Shown here one piece after another: positions 50,483 to 59,595 of a stretch of 64,000 nt of DNA. The translations under genes were made by a program, and so were the position numbers. The notes beneath the pieces are model-generated. The model searched no databases. It was not told the origin of the DNA and saw nothing but the letters and a program-made list of their open reading frames with translations. The stretch comes from Saprospiraceae bacterium (GTDB lineage Bacteria > Bacteroidota > Bacteroidia > Chitinophagales > Saprospiraceae). The DNA lies in assembly GCA_020630735.1 (NCBI GenBank), contig JAHDIP010000001.1:1-64000 (forward strand), written 5' to 3'. The stretch's first letter is position 1. Each line of letters begins with the position of its first letter.

Positions 50483-52774
50483 TTAATTCATCAACAAAAT
50501 TTTGGTAACAATAGCATCAGTTTCATTTAAATTATCAGCGTTAGTACTCATTACTAAATATACCCCTGAGCTAGCTTTACGACCATTATAGTCTCGACCA
50601 TTCCAAACGGCTTGACCTCCTAATGCCTTCGTTTCATAAATCAACTGACCATTGACGTCTGTAATTTTTACGTTAGCGTCTCGTGCTAGTCCTTTTATTG
50701 CTATAGGACCATCATAGTCTGGACGAACAGGATTAGGATAAGCATAAGCATTTACATTATTATTGTCTCCACCTTCTATTGCGTCACTTCTGTATGAAAT
50801 CAGTCCTTTATTGGTAGCAATAAAAACATCACCTGTTGCTTGCATGATGGCAATATCAATAATAGAATTATCGAATAAGGGACTATTATCTTTATCAAAA
50901 AAGGCTATTTTTTCTTGACCATCTGCTGACTGTACAAAAACACCATTTGTTGTTCCAAACCATTTTCTATTCGCCCCATCTACTGCAATAGCTTGTACAT
51001 CTTCTGTTTCTAACAGATAAGCAGCTATCCCATCTTCTTCTACAATACGCCGAGCTCCTACACAACTAGCATCAAAAACACCAGCACCACATTCGAAGAC
51101 ATAAGTCCCTTGGCTTGTACCTACCCAAACATCTCCTTCAAGATCTACAGCAATCGAATTAATATTATTGGTTTCTAATACACTATTATTTGTCGTAATC
51201 GTTCGACAATCACTAGAGTTAAATTCATCACCTTCATAAAAAACGACTAGACCACCTCCGCCATTAATAAACCATTTATACCCATTTGGATCAACGACAA
51301 CATCAAGTAAATTTTTACTACTTCCACAGATATTATAACTCTGCCAAGTCCCATCATTTCGGTAAACTGAAATGGGTAGTGCTGTAGAATGATTACCTAT
51401 CCAAAGATCATTATTCGCATCAAAAGCAAGCCCACTCACTCTTGTACGACCTATATCACCAGCAGCATTCCCTAAATTCGAATTGCTATCGTCAAAAACT
51501 TTAAATGTTTCCCCATCAAACTCTACTAAGCCATCTAAGAAAGAACTCGCATATATTTTTCCATTGATAGGATGAATGGCTATATCATAAAAATCGACTA
51601 AGCCACTTAAATCATTTTGATTCGAACTATTATACACTTTCCATTTACCATCAATATAAGAGAAAAAGCCATCTTCTCTCCAAAGATATTCTTGATTCGG
51701 TTCTATACCACCAGAAGCAATCCATACTTGCTGATCAAAAATTCGAATTCTATTTACATTCTCCGAATAAGGAGTATTATAGGTCAACTTTGTACATGAT
51801 TCTTCAGGATTGTTCAACATTCTATAATCCCTATATTCATCTGCAAACCAAACTCGACCTCGCTGATCTTCAATCGCATAAATAGGCTTATTCACACATT
51901 GGCTTGTTGTTTCGAAATTTTCATTTTGATCAAAAATGTATAGATCAGAACTACATGTAGCCAAACTAATACAAGCAGCCCCCATTAATAAATGTTCTCC
52001 TTCAGCACTCAAATAGGCGATGTATTGGTCTGAAGGAACACTATAAATAGAATCGGTGTTATTTCCGTCATAACGATACAAGGAAGTATCATTAATACTC
52101 AAGTAAAGTTTATCATTATAGACCCTCATAGCATTAGCACTATAATCTGCTGGTAACCCCTCATTTTCTCCCATCAGTTCCCAAGTACCAAAATCAGCAG
52201 GGTTAGCATTCGATGTATTGGTACGATATATACCTTCTTCTGTCGTCAAATAAAAATATCCCTTAAAAATTTGAAAATTATAGGGTTTTGTACCTGTAAT
52301 TGTTGTGTATTCTATTTCCTTACGTTCCATGTTCATTTTTACCAACCCAAATTCATAGACGATATATGCATCATTTTCTTGAAAATAAATATCCTTAGCT
52401 GCTTTATTACCCAAGATAGAAGTTGCATTGAGCACAAAAGGAATATTTGTAATTTCTTGATATTTCCTCAAATCAATATTTCCATTTTGATACGTAATCA
52501 TTAAAGTACTATTGTAGGAATTATACTTTATAACACCTACTTCGATATCGCTCAACCCTGTAACCGTAGATAAATACCTTACTGAAAAATCCGTGCGATC
52601 TAGGATCATTACAGATAAGTTGGAAGCATAATAAATAGTATAATCACTTTGGGTAACATATGTTCCTTTTTGGAAAGGAAGATAAGACTGCCATTGTCCA
52701 ATTTTCAAATCGCCTTGAGCATTTGTACAACTTACCGAAATAAAAAGAAAGGAAAGTAATAAATAGAAGCGCAT
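50483..52774 (-). CDS. porZ: Type IX secretion component PorZ
   Basis: Surface-exposed part of the T9SS attachment complex, reported to deliver anionic LPS to the PorU sortase. The 763-aa protein (P. gingivalis PorZ is of similar size) has a signal peptide. It begins IGQWQSYLPF, has NSTLMITYQNGNIDL, then many propeller blades (repeated DxxGxxWxGT-like motifs such as DLEGDVWVGTSQGTYVF and GANRKWFGTTNGVFV). It ends with a sorting-type domain (YPNPVRPDYDGPIAI, GRKASSGVYLV). The match to PorZ is by overall pattern. Single gene on the minus strand. Confidence 0.82.
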   Translation of the reverse strand: MRFYLLLSFLFISVSCTNAQGDLKIGQWQSYLPFQKGTYVTQSDYTIYYASNLSVMILDRTDFSVRYLSTVTGLSDIEVGVIKYNSYNSTLMITYQNGNIDLRKYQEITNIPFVLNATSILGNKAAKDIYFQENDAYIVYEFGLVKMNMERKEIEYTTITGTKPYNFQIFKGYFYLTTEEGIYRTNTSNANPADFGTWELMGENEGLPADYSANAMRVYNDKLYLSINDTSLYRYDGNNTDSIYSVPSDQYIAYLSAEGEHLLMGAACISLATCSSDLYIFDQNENFETTSQCVNKPIYAIEDQRGRVWFADEYRDYRMLNNPEESCTKLTYNTPYSENVNRIRIFDQQVWIASGGIEPNQEYLWREDGFFSYIDGKWKVYNSSNQNDLSGLVDFYDIAIHPINGKIYASSFLDGLVEFDGETFKVFDDSNSNLGNAAGDIGRTRVSGLAFDANNDLWIGNHSTALPISVYRNDGTWQSYNICGSSKNLLDVVVDPNGYKWFINGGGGLVVFYEGDEFNSSDCRTITTNNSVLETNNINSIAVDLEGDVWVGTSQGTYVFECGAGVFDASCVGARRIVEEDGIAAYLLETEDVQAIAVDGANRKWFGTTNGVFVQSADGQEKIAFFDKDNSPLFDNSIIDIAIMQATGDVFIATNKGLISYRSDAIEGGDNNNVNAYAYPNPVRPDYDGPIAIKGLARDANVKITDVNGQLIYETKALGGQAVWNGRDYNGRKASSGVYLVMSTNADNLNETDAIVTKILLMN

Positions 52775-52899
52775 ATGTTGTTCTTTGATCTCTGTTTAGG
52801 AATGAGAATTGAATTATAAAATTAACTAAAAACTAACACTAATATTGTATATAAAGTAGACTATAACGTCTATTGTCCGCAAGGCTATAATCTAAAACT

Positions 52900-53475
52900 T
52901 TATTCTCTAAAAAGTCGACTTGAGTTAATATAGTTAAATACAGGTGTTGGTACAAGATACTGTATAGAGTGCCCTTCTCGTATACATTTACGAATATAGC
53001 TAGCCGAAATATCCATTAATGGAGCTTCAAATGTTTTTACCTTTGAATGATTCACTAAGTTACCTAGGTCATATTGCGGTCTTTTGTACACATATATATC
53101 GTGGTTTTCTAAAATCAATTCGTAGTTCTTCCACTTGTGCAAGGTTGCCAAATTATCTCCTCCCATTATTAGGACAAAATCTTTATCTTCATGTTTTTCT
53201 TTAAGGTATGTTAACGTATCGATTGTATATGAAGGTTGTGGCAAATCAAACTCTATGTTAGATGCTTGAAGGCCTACATTATCATCTATAGCCAACCGAA
53301 CTAGATGAAGTCGATCATAGTCTTTCGCCAAAGATTTTTTGGGTTTGTGAGGATTTTGTGGTGAGACCACCATCCATACTTTATCTAAATCTGTTTGGGT
53401 ATACATGTAATTGGCAATAATCATGTGCCCAATATGAACTGGATTAAACGATCCGAAAAATAAACCTATCTTCAT
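52900..53475 (-). CDS. nadD: Nicotinate-nucleotide adenylyltransferase
   Basis: Makes nicotinate adenine dinucleotide from nicotinate mononucleotide and ATP in NAD synthesis. The 191-aa protein has the nucleotidyltransferase motif FGSFNPVHIGHM (HxGH), then VSPQNPHKPKK, FVLIMGGDNLATLHKW and MDISASYIRKCIREG, all typical. It follows the small lipoprotein gene by 14 nt in the same direction. Confidence 0.95.
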   Translation of the reverse strand: MKIGLFFGSFNPVHIGHMIIANYMYTQTDLDKVWMVVSPQNPHKPKKSLAKDYDRLHLVRLAIDDNVGLQASNIEFDLPQPSYTIDTLTYLKEKHEDKDFVLIMGGDNLATLHKWKNYELILENHDIYVYKRPQYDLGNLVNHSKVKTFEAPLMDISASYIRKCIREGHSIQYLVPTPVFNYINSSRLFRE

Positions 53476-53489
53476 TAGTAGTCATTTTT

Positions 53490-53936
53490 TTATTGAAGCT
53501 CTCCATTTAGTAGCTTTTCAAAGTCGTCTGACATTTTTTCGATGGGGTCATTTTTTAGCAATTCTTCTTCTTCAGGTACATCTACTAGCCACTGACTATT
53601 TTCTTTTTGCAAGAAAAAACTATCCTGTATTTCTTCTCCACTTTCTATAATAATATAAGTACAAATCGCCTTATTTCCCTTTTCAGTACAAATCATTTCT
53701 TTAAAAACGGTGTTTGACTCTACTTCTTCTTCTATTTCTGTATATAAAACAGACTGAATCATATCAACCATTTCTATTGCCTGTTTAGTACTTAGTGTTT
53801 TTGCTTTATCAAAATGATTATTATCAATATATATTTGCCACTGTTTTGCTACCGTTTCGGGTGTATTAGGCAACTCCTTTTCTGGAGCACAGGCTCCAAT
53901 AGATAAAACCAATAGGAAGTATATTATTTTTTTCAT
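53490..53936 (-). CDS. Small lipoprotein with a DUF4878/NTF2-like layout
   Basis: A 148-aa lipoprotein (lipobox IGAC, Cys16). The body, with helix pattern ETVAKQWQIYIDNNHFDKAKTL followed by beta strands (AICTYIII, WLVDVPEEE), resembles the DUF4878/NTF2-like fold seen in many Bacteroidota lipoproteins. The Cys pair CTEKGNKAIC may form a disulfide. First gene of a pair with nadD; function unknown. Confidence 0.7.
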   Translation of the reverse strand: MKKIIYFLLVLSIGACAPEKELPNTPETVAKQWQIYIDNNHFDKAKTLSTKQAIEMVDMIQSVLYTEIEEEVESNTVFKEMICTEKGNKAICTYIIIESGEEIQDSFFLQKENSQWLVDVPEEEELLKNDPIEKMSDDFEKLLNGELQ

Positions 53937-54348
53937 CTATGGTATATTTCATGCGAAGATAGAACTTTTTACTTTTTAACAGAGTTCTATTGTTTAAAAT
54001 AACTTGGAATAGTCTTTCTTCCTAGATAAGGAAGCATAGTCCATTAAGAAACAAGCTGCTATAGCTTTACTATTTTATTAATATAGTAGAATAACATGTC
54101 ACTTTTCAATTTACCTTTTAAAATTGGCCTGATTTTAGCTGTTCAGAAAGAGACTCCCCCTACAAGTACGATCCTTTGTAATTTGGTAATGGTTAAATAA
54201 CCTCTTCAGTAATTGATTGATGTAATTTTTATTATCATTCATTTATATTTTTCAAGCTATGCTTAAAAAATAGACTGTCTGCAACTAAAAATTTATTCTT
54301 CAATTAAAGAAGCTATTTACACTTTTACTTACAATCAAACCCTATATC
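53937..54348. other. Intergenic region between divergent genes
   Basis: 412 nt without a convincing gene. A short hairpin CTTCCT/AGGAAG lies near 54018-54034, and TGGTAATGGTTAAATAACC near 54184-54202 resembles a single family I end. No exact promoter element was placed. Confidence 0.45.
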
Positions 54349-56082
54349 ATGCAAGTCATACGAATAACATTGCTATGCCTTTTCCTATTCCCTACAATTG
54401 TTTTTGCTCAGACAAAGAAAAATAGCATTCAGGACGCAAGGCAAGAAGCTATTAATCGAGTACTTAAAGCTCGTGGTGGAAAACCATTAGAAGCAAAAAA
54501 TAAGGAAGAAGAAAAAGTATACGAAGATGAAGCCATCTCTGTAGGTGATAGTATTGAGGCTCAAGAAAAAGCCGCCAAACAATCCAAAAAGGGAGGAACC
54601 AAAGTCGTTAAAAAGAAACGAAAACGGTTGGTTGATTTAGAAAGTGAACCAGAAGAAGAGGTGAAAGTCAAAAAGGAAAAGAAAAAAGATAAGGTGAAAA
54701 AAACATACACCAAGTCTACTCCTGTATCCACTTCCACTCCAAAGCCTAAAACTACAACTACTAGATCTAGTACGGTAATCACTAAAACAAGTGAAGAGTT
54801 AGAAAAGTCTGCTAATGCTTCTAAAGTTCAATTATCTGAGATGGAGTCTCAGCGTAAAGAAGAAGAACTTTACTTGCGTGAACTCGAAAAAGCTCGTGCT
54901 GAAGAAGAAGCCCGTCAGCGAACATTAGAAGCGGAGAAGAGACGTCTTGTAGAGATAGAACGAAAAAAGAAAGCAGAAGAAATCCGACTAGCGGAATTAG
55001 AGCATGCCAGAGAAATTGAAGAAGCGAACAAAAAAAGCTTAGAGGCAGAAAAAGCTTTATTAGCTGACTTAGAACGCAAACGTAAAATAGAAGAAGAACA
55101 ACTAAAGGCATTAGAACAAAAAAGAAAAGAAGAGGAAGCTCGTCAAAAAACGCTCGAACTAGAAAAAGAGCGTCTTGCTGAATTGGAACGCCAAAGAATA
55201 GAAGAAGAAAAACGTTTGGCTGAACTCGAAAAAGCTCGGGAAGAAGAAGAAGCTAATAAAAAAGCCTTAGCTGAAAAAACCGCTCTTCTTGAAGAACTAG
55301 CACAAACTCGTTTGGCAAAAGAAGCTGAACTCATAGAACTTGAACGTGCAAGAATTGCAGAAGAAGAACGTTTAGAAGCAATGGCTGAAGAAGAAAAGCA
55401 CTTAGAAGTTTTAGAAGCTCAACGTAAAGAAGAAGAAGAACGATTAGCCAAACTCCAACAAATAAAAGAGGAAGAAGAGGCTCGCCAAAAAACAGAACGA
55501 GAACTCAAAATGCAACTTGAAGAATATGAGCGTGCTAGAAAAACTGAAGAAGCTCGCCTTTCAAAACTTGAGCAAGAAAGAGCTGCTGAAGAGAAACGCC
55601 AACAAGCAAGCTTAGTTGAACAAGCTAGATTGATGGAATTAGAAAATAGACGTTTTGAAGAAGAGCAACGTTTAGCCGAACTAAAAATCGCTGGTGAAGC
55701 TGAAAGTGCTCGTCAAAAAGAGATTTTAGAGAAGCAGATCATGCTTGCCGAATTGGAGAAAAAACAGAAAGAAGAGGCTGCTAAAGCCAATGAAAAAATA
55801 AGAGAACGAGAAGCTAAAAAAGCTTTAGTTGAAACCAAACTTGAAGCAATTAGTAGAAAAAAACACCGTGAAAAAGAAAAATTAGCGGAATTAAAACGTA
55901 TACAAAAAGAGGAGAAAGCGCTTCAGAAGTTACTCAAAAAAGAAAAAGCAAGATTAGAAAAAATAGAAAAAGAACGTCGAGCTGAAGAAGCTCGCCTCGA
56001 ACAAATAAAACAGGAAGCTCCTGAAATTCTTCCTGAAATCGATAGTCAACCTTCTGAAGAATCGCTAGAAGGTGGTAGCTAA
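54349..56082 (+). CDS. Secreted coiled-coil protein with 38-residue repeats, 577 aa
   Basis: A signal peptide (residues 1-20, ending VFA) is followed by a charged region, a Lys-rich stretch (about 77-120) and a Ser/Thr/Pro linker (121-147). From 176 to 479 there are eight tandem units of exactly 38 residues with consensus LAELExAREEEEARQKTLE... and a closing part LAELERxRxEEExR. A half unit (162-175) precedes them, and about 98 more mostly helical residues follow. The composition (Glu, Lys, Arg, Leu, Ala) and lack of Pro or Gly indicate a long rod. It could span the periplasm like TolA, but it has no membrane anchor beyond the signal. Function unknown. Confidence 0.75.
   Translation: MQVIRITLLCLFLFPTIVFAQTKKNSIQDARQEAINRVLKARGGKPLEAKNKEEEKVYEDEAISVGDSIEAQEKAAKQSKKGGTKVVKKKRKRLVDLESEPEEEVKVKKEKKKDKVKKTYTKSTPVSTSTPKPKTTTTRSSTVITKTSEELEKSANASKVQLSEMESQRKEEELYLRELEKARAEEEARQRTLEAEKRRLVEIERKKKAEEIRLAELEHAREIEEANKKSLEAEKALLADLERKRKIEEEQLKALEQKRKEEEARQKTLELEKERLAELERQRIEEEKRLAELEKAREEEEANKKALAEKTALLEELAQTRLAKEAELIELERARIAEEERLEAMAEEEKHLEVLEAQRKEEEERLAKLQQIKEEEEARQKTERELKMQLEEYERARKTEEARLSKLEQERAAEEKRQQASLVEQARLMELENRRFEEEQRLAELKIAGEAESARQKEILEKQIMLAELEKKQKEEAAKANEKIREREAKKALVETKLEAISRKKHREKEKLAELKRIQKEEKALQKLLKKEKARLEKIEKERRAEEARLEQIKQEAPEILPEIDSQPSEESLEGGS
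54874..55785 (+). repeat. Eight in-frame 114-nt coding repeats
   Basis: Codons 176-479 of the coiled-coil gene. Units start at residues 176, 214, 252, 290, 328, 366, 404 and 442, each 38 aa. The first three are most alike; later ones are more diverged, and DNA identity is lower than protein identity. Confidence 0.7.
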
Positions 56083-56104
56083 AAACTACTTTACATAAAG
56101 ATTC

Positions 56105-56145
56105 AAAACCTGTTTAGACTTATGTTCTAAACAGGTTTTCTTTTT
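56105..56145. terminator. Bidirectional intrinsic terminator
   Basis: Perfect 14-bp stem AAAACCTGTTTAGA with its complement, 7-nt loop, T-run on the plus side; lies between convergent genes. Confidence 0.85.
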
Positions 56146-56842
56146 ATACTCGCAAAGAAGACAACCCTCCATCTACACCTATTATCTGTCCACTAATCCA
56201 ATTATCCTGACTCATCAAAAAGTATGCAACATTAGCTATATCTGTTGCCCTACCAATTCGTTTTAAAGGATGTCTGTTAGCGGCTGCTTCTTTTTTATCA
56301 TCTGATGATAACAGCTTTGCAGCAAGCGGCGTATCTGTCAAAGAAGGAGCAATACAGTTTACACGGATTCGAGGAGCAAGTTCAGCGGCAAGAGATTTGG
56401 TCAAACCTTCAACGGCTGCTTTAGCTGTAGCTATTGATGCATGAAAAGGCATGCCTTGTGCTACTGCTACAGTACTAAACAACACAATACTAGCCTTTTC
56501 TGATTTTTTCAAGCCTTTCAATGCTGCTTTAATCGTCTTTACTGCACCAAGTACATTAACCTCAAAATCCGCTCTGAACTGTTCTAATTTAAGCGAACGA
56601 AAAGGCTTAAGGTTTATACTTCCAGGACAATAAACTAATCCATCAATTGTTTCAGGCAAAAAATCTGTTGGAAACTCATCTCCCTTTACATCATAGTACT
56701 GGTGTTGAACATTGGGCAAACCAGATAGACCTTCATTTGTTCTAGAAAGCACATAGATTGTGGCTTCTTCTCTTCCTATTATTTTCACCAATTCTAGCCC
56801 TATCCCAGAACTACCTCCTACTATTAAATAATTTTTCTTCAT
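56144..56842 (-). CDS. Short-chain dehydrogenase-like protein lacking the catalytic Tyr
   Basis: A 232-aa Rossmann-fold protein of the classical SDR size. The nucleotide motif is GGSSGIGLELV near the N-terminus. VYCPGSINLK stands at the NNAG position, and the catalytic Ser is in VLFSTVAVAQG. In the YxxxK active-site motif the Tyr position is Ile (IATAK), while the Lys is kept. The end matches SDR folds (RVNCIAPSLTDTPLA, SGQIIGVDGG). Start chosen at MKKNYLIVGG, six codons inside the frame. It may be a non-classical reductase or a binding protein. Confidence 0.85.
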   Translation of the reverse strand: MKKNYLIVGGSSGIGLELVKIIGREEATIYVLSRTNEGLSGLPNVQHQYYDVKGDEFPTDFLPETIDGLVYCPGSINLKPFRSLKLEQFRADFEVNVLGAVKTIKAALKGLKKSEKASIVLFSTVAVAQGMPFHASIATAKAAVEGLTKSLAAELAPRIRVNCIAPSLTDTPLAAKLLSSDDKKEAAANRHPLKRIGRATDIANVAYFLMSQDNWISGQIIGVDGGLSSLRV

Positions 56843-56956
56843 TTTTTTTGTTTGATTCAACTAGCGATTATAACAAAATATAATTTCCAATGTTCAATCA
56901 AAACATCAATCATTGTTAAAATAGCACAGAACTAATTTTACCTTCATAAGAATATT

Positions 56957-56964
56957 TATCTTTG
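56957..56964 (+). promoter_or_regulatory. Promoter -7 element of the DUF5916 gene
   Basis: TATCTTTG matches TAnnTTTG, 71 nt before the preferred start at 57035. No -33 TTG at the usual distance. Confidence 0.45.
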
Positions 56965-57034
56965 GGAAATGAATTGCTATTGATTTCTGTATCATTATGC
57001 AATGTTTCGACTTGATAACGGAGACCTTATACTT

Positions 57035-59512
57035 ATGAAAAATATATTACTCTTATTATTTTTATTGTCTAACTTTTCTACCATTCTCGGTGCAACAGAC
57101 CCGCCAGATATAAAACAACTTTCCATCAATCGTATAAATAGCAATATAAAAATAGACGGACAACTTAATGAAGCTGAATGGCAACAAAGTAGCATTGCGA
57201 GCGATTTTATACAAAACAATCCAAGTCCAGGTAGTACTGCTTCTCAAAAGACCGAAGTAAGAGTTCTTTACGATAATACCGCCATTTACATCGGTGCAAT
57301 GATGTATGATACTTATCCAGATAGCATCTTGCGAGAACTAACTGAACGTGATCGATTTGGTAATACAGATTGGTTTGGTTTGTTAATTGATGCCTACCAA
57401 GATGGCATTAATGGCGTAGGTTTTTATGTAAGCCCCGCAGGTATACAAGTTGACATCAAGTATTCTGCACTTGGCGGCGGTGGTGGACCTAGTATTATTT
57501 TTAGAGGTGATACCAATTGGGACGCTGTTTGGGAATCTAAAACAACAACAACTGAAAATGGTTGGATCGCTGAATTCAAAATCCCTTATTCTGCTATTCG
57601 CTTTCCTAATATAGAAGAACAACAATGGAACATTAACTTTGCTCGCCAGATTCGTAGAAACCGAGAAGTCTGTTTTTGGAATGAAGTTAAACCCGAACAA
57701 AATGGTTTTGTCAATCAATCAGGAAGATTAAAAGGTATTTCTAATATCGAATCACCTGTTCGACTTTCTGCAACACCTTTTATTGCCTCCTATTTTGAAA
57801 ATTATCGAGACCAAAATAATAACCCTAAAAATAGTCAAGGTTATTCATTAAGCGGAGGGATGGATATCAAGTATGGTATAAACGATGCCTTTACTTTAGA
57901 CATGACTCTAATTCCCGATTTTGGTGAAGCACAGTCCGACAATCAAGTATTAAACCTTTCTCCTTTCGAAGTTCGTTTTGATGAAAACAGACAATTTTTC
58001 ACAGAAGGTACCGAACTCTTTAATAAAGGTGATCTTTTTTATTCTCGACGAGTTGGAGGAAGACCTCTGGGTTATTATGATGTTTTTGATTTGGAAGAAG
58101 ACGGTGATGAAATTTTAGAAAACCCCACTGTCTCGCAACTTTATAATGCTACCAAAGTTTCTGGTCGAACGAAAAAAGGTTTAGGAGTTGGTTTATTCAA
58201 TGCTACTGCTGCTGCTACTACTGCTACTATCCAAAAAGCAAATGGCAGTATTCAAGAAATAGAAACCAATCCGTTGACCAATTATAATGTATTAGTATTT
58301 GATCAAAATTTAAAGAATAATTCTTATATCACCCTTATCAATACCAATGTACTTCGAAGCGGTGTAACTTACGACGCTAATGTTACTGGTACCGAATTTA
58401 GTATTAGAAACAAAGCCAACTCTTATGCTTTAAATGGCGGAGCTGCTTTGAGTCAACAATACGCTACAGATGACACTGATCTTGGACATAGTTTTCAACT
58501 TTTTTTACTCAAGACAAGTGGTAATCTTACTTGGGAAGTCGGCTATAGACTAAAAAGCGACACCTACAACCAAAATGATCTAGGTTTTTTACAACGAAAT
58601 AATCAAAATTCTGCATCCGCTGGATTAACATATAGTATTTTCAAACCCTTTTGGAAATTGAATAATATTCGTTTTGGTACCAACTACTTTTATGAACGGC
58701 TTTACAACCCTAATACTTTTGCAACCTTTGGTTTCAACTTTTGGACCTTTGGTAATACCAAAAAATTTACCACTTTCAACTTTTGGACGTATATAGAACC
58801 CGTCAATGGATACGATTATTTTGAACCTCGTACCAACGATTTTAGTCGTTTCTATTTGTTTCCGACTACAGCAAGTTTCGGTGGTTTTATTTCTACTGAC
58901 TACCGCAAGACCTTTGCACTAGATGTATCAGGTGGTTTTTATAAATTCAATGAAAATGGTCGTCATAACTATGAAATTAGTATTCGACCAAGAGTGCGAG
59001 TAAACGATAAATTTTCTTTTAGAATAGGACCAGAATTTAGTAATAATTTTAATGAAGTCGGTTATGTTGATAATGAAGATCTTACTGATGCCATTATTTT
59101 TGGAATTCGTGATCGGATAACAATTGAAAATAGATTTGATGCAAGCTATATTTTTAACAACCGTATGGCGCTTACATTCAGACTTCGACATTATTGGTCA
59201 AAAGCTGTTTATTCTGCTTTTAAAGAACTTGGTGATGATGGTCGTTTATACCCCACGAGCTATAGCGAATACAATGATAATAGTTTCAATGCGTTCAATA
59301 TTGATACTGTTTTTCGTTGGCGTTTTGCTCCAGGCAGTGATATTTTGTTTATTTGGAAAAACATAACCAATAGTTATGCAAGTGAGCTAGAGAATGTTGA
59401 CTATTCATATAGGAATAGCCTTAATCGTTTGAATAATATCCCACAATTAAATAGTTTATCGCTTAAAATTATATACTTTCTTGATTACCTTTCTTTGAAA
59501 CGAAACAAGTAA
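57035..59512 (+). CDS. DUF5916 protein with CBM9-like domain, outer membrane
   Basis: The start at MKNILLLLFLLSNF (57035), eleven codons inside the longest frame, gives a proper signal peptide and 825 aa. Residues about 25-220 resemble a family 9 carbohydrate-binding-like domain (IDGQLNEAEWQQ, IYIGAMMYD, GWIAEFKIPYSAIRF). The DUF5916 domain follows. It is rich in Tyr/Phe beta strands as in an outer-membrane barrel and contains the typical VRFDENRQFFTEGTELF. The pair is common in Bacteroidota; the substrate or transport role is not known. Co-directional with the S9 peptidase gene 83 nt downstream. Confidence 0.85.
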   Translation: MKNILLLLFLLSNFSTILGATDPPDIKQLSINRINSNIKIDGQLNEAEWQQSSIASDFIQNNPSPGSTASQKTEVRVLYDNTAIYIGAMMYDTYPDSILRELTERDRFGNTDWFGLLIDAYQDGINGVGFYVSPAGIQVDIKYSALGGGGGPSIIFRGDTNWDAVWESKTTTTENGWIAEFKIPYSAIRFPNIEEQQWNINFARQIRRNREVCFWNEVKPEQNGFVNQSGRLKGISNIESPVRLSATPFIASYFENYRDQNNNPKNSQGYSLSGGMDIKYGINDAFTLDMTLIPDFGEAQSDNQVLNLSPFEVRFDENRQFFTEGTELFNKGDLFYSRRVGGRPLGYYDVFDLEEDGDEILENPTVSQLYNATKVSGRTKKGLGVGLFNATAAATTATIQKANGSIQEIETNPLTNYNVLVFDQNLKNNSYITLINTNVLRSGVTYDANVTGTEFSIRNKANSYALNGGAALSQQYATDDTDLGHSFQLFLLKTSGNLTWEVGYRLKSDTYNQNDLGFLQRNNQNSASAGLTYSIFKPFWKLNNIRFGTNYFYERLYNPNTFATFGFNFWTFGNTKKFTTFNFWTYIEPVNGYDYFEPRTNDFSRFYLFPTTASFGGFISTDYRKTFALDVSGGFYKFNENGRHNYEISIRPRVRVNDKFSFRIGPEFSNNFNEVGYVDNEDLTDAIIFGIRDRITIENRFDASYIFNNRMALTFRLRHYWSKAVYSAFKELGDDGRLYPTSYSEYNDNSFNAFNIDTVFRWRFAPGSDILFIWKNITNSYASELENVDYSYRNSLNRLNNIPQLNSLSLKIIYFLDYLSLKRNK

Positions 59513-59595
59513 GTGAGGTATATTATTTTTTAGCTCAAAAAATCATTCAACATATGATCTAATACCTTTCCTCAATAAAATAAAAACTAAAAACA

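Noticed and set aside
54561-55334. Several antisense ORFs in the coiled-coil gene
   Set aside because: Shadows of the Glu/Lys-rich repeats, giving Ser/Leu/Phe-rich low-complexity translations.
54874-55785. Possible CRISPR-like regular repeats
   Set aside because: The 114-nt periodicity is inside a coding frame, without identical repeats or spacers; it reflects protein repeats.
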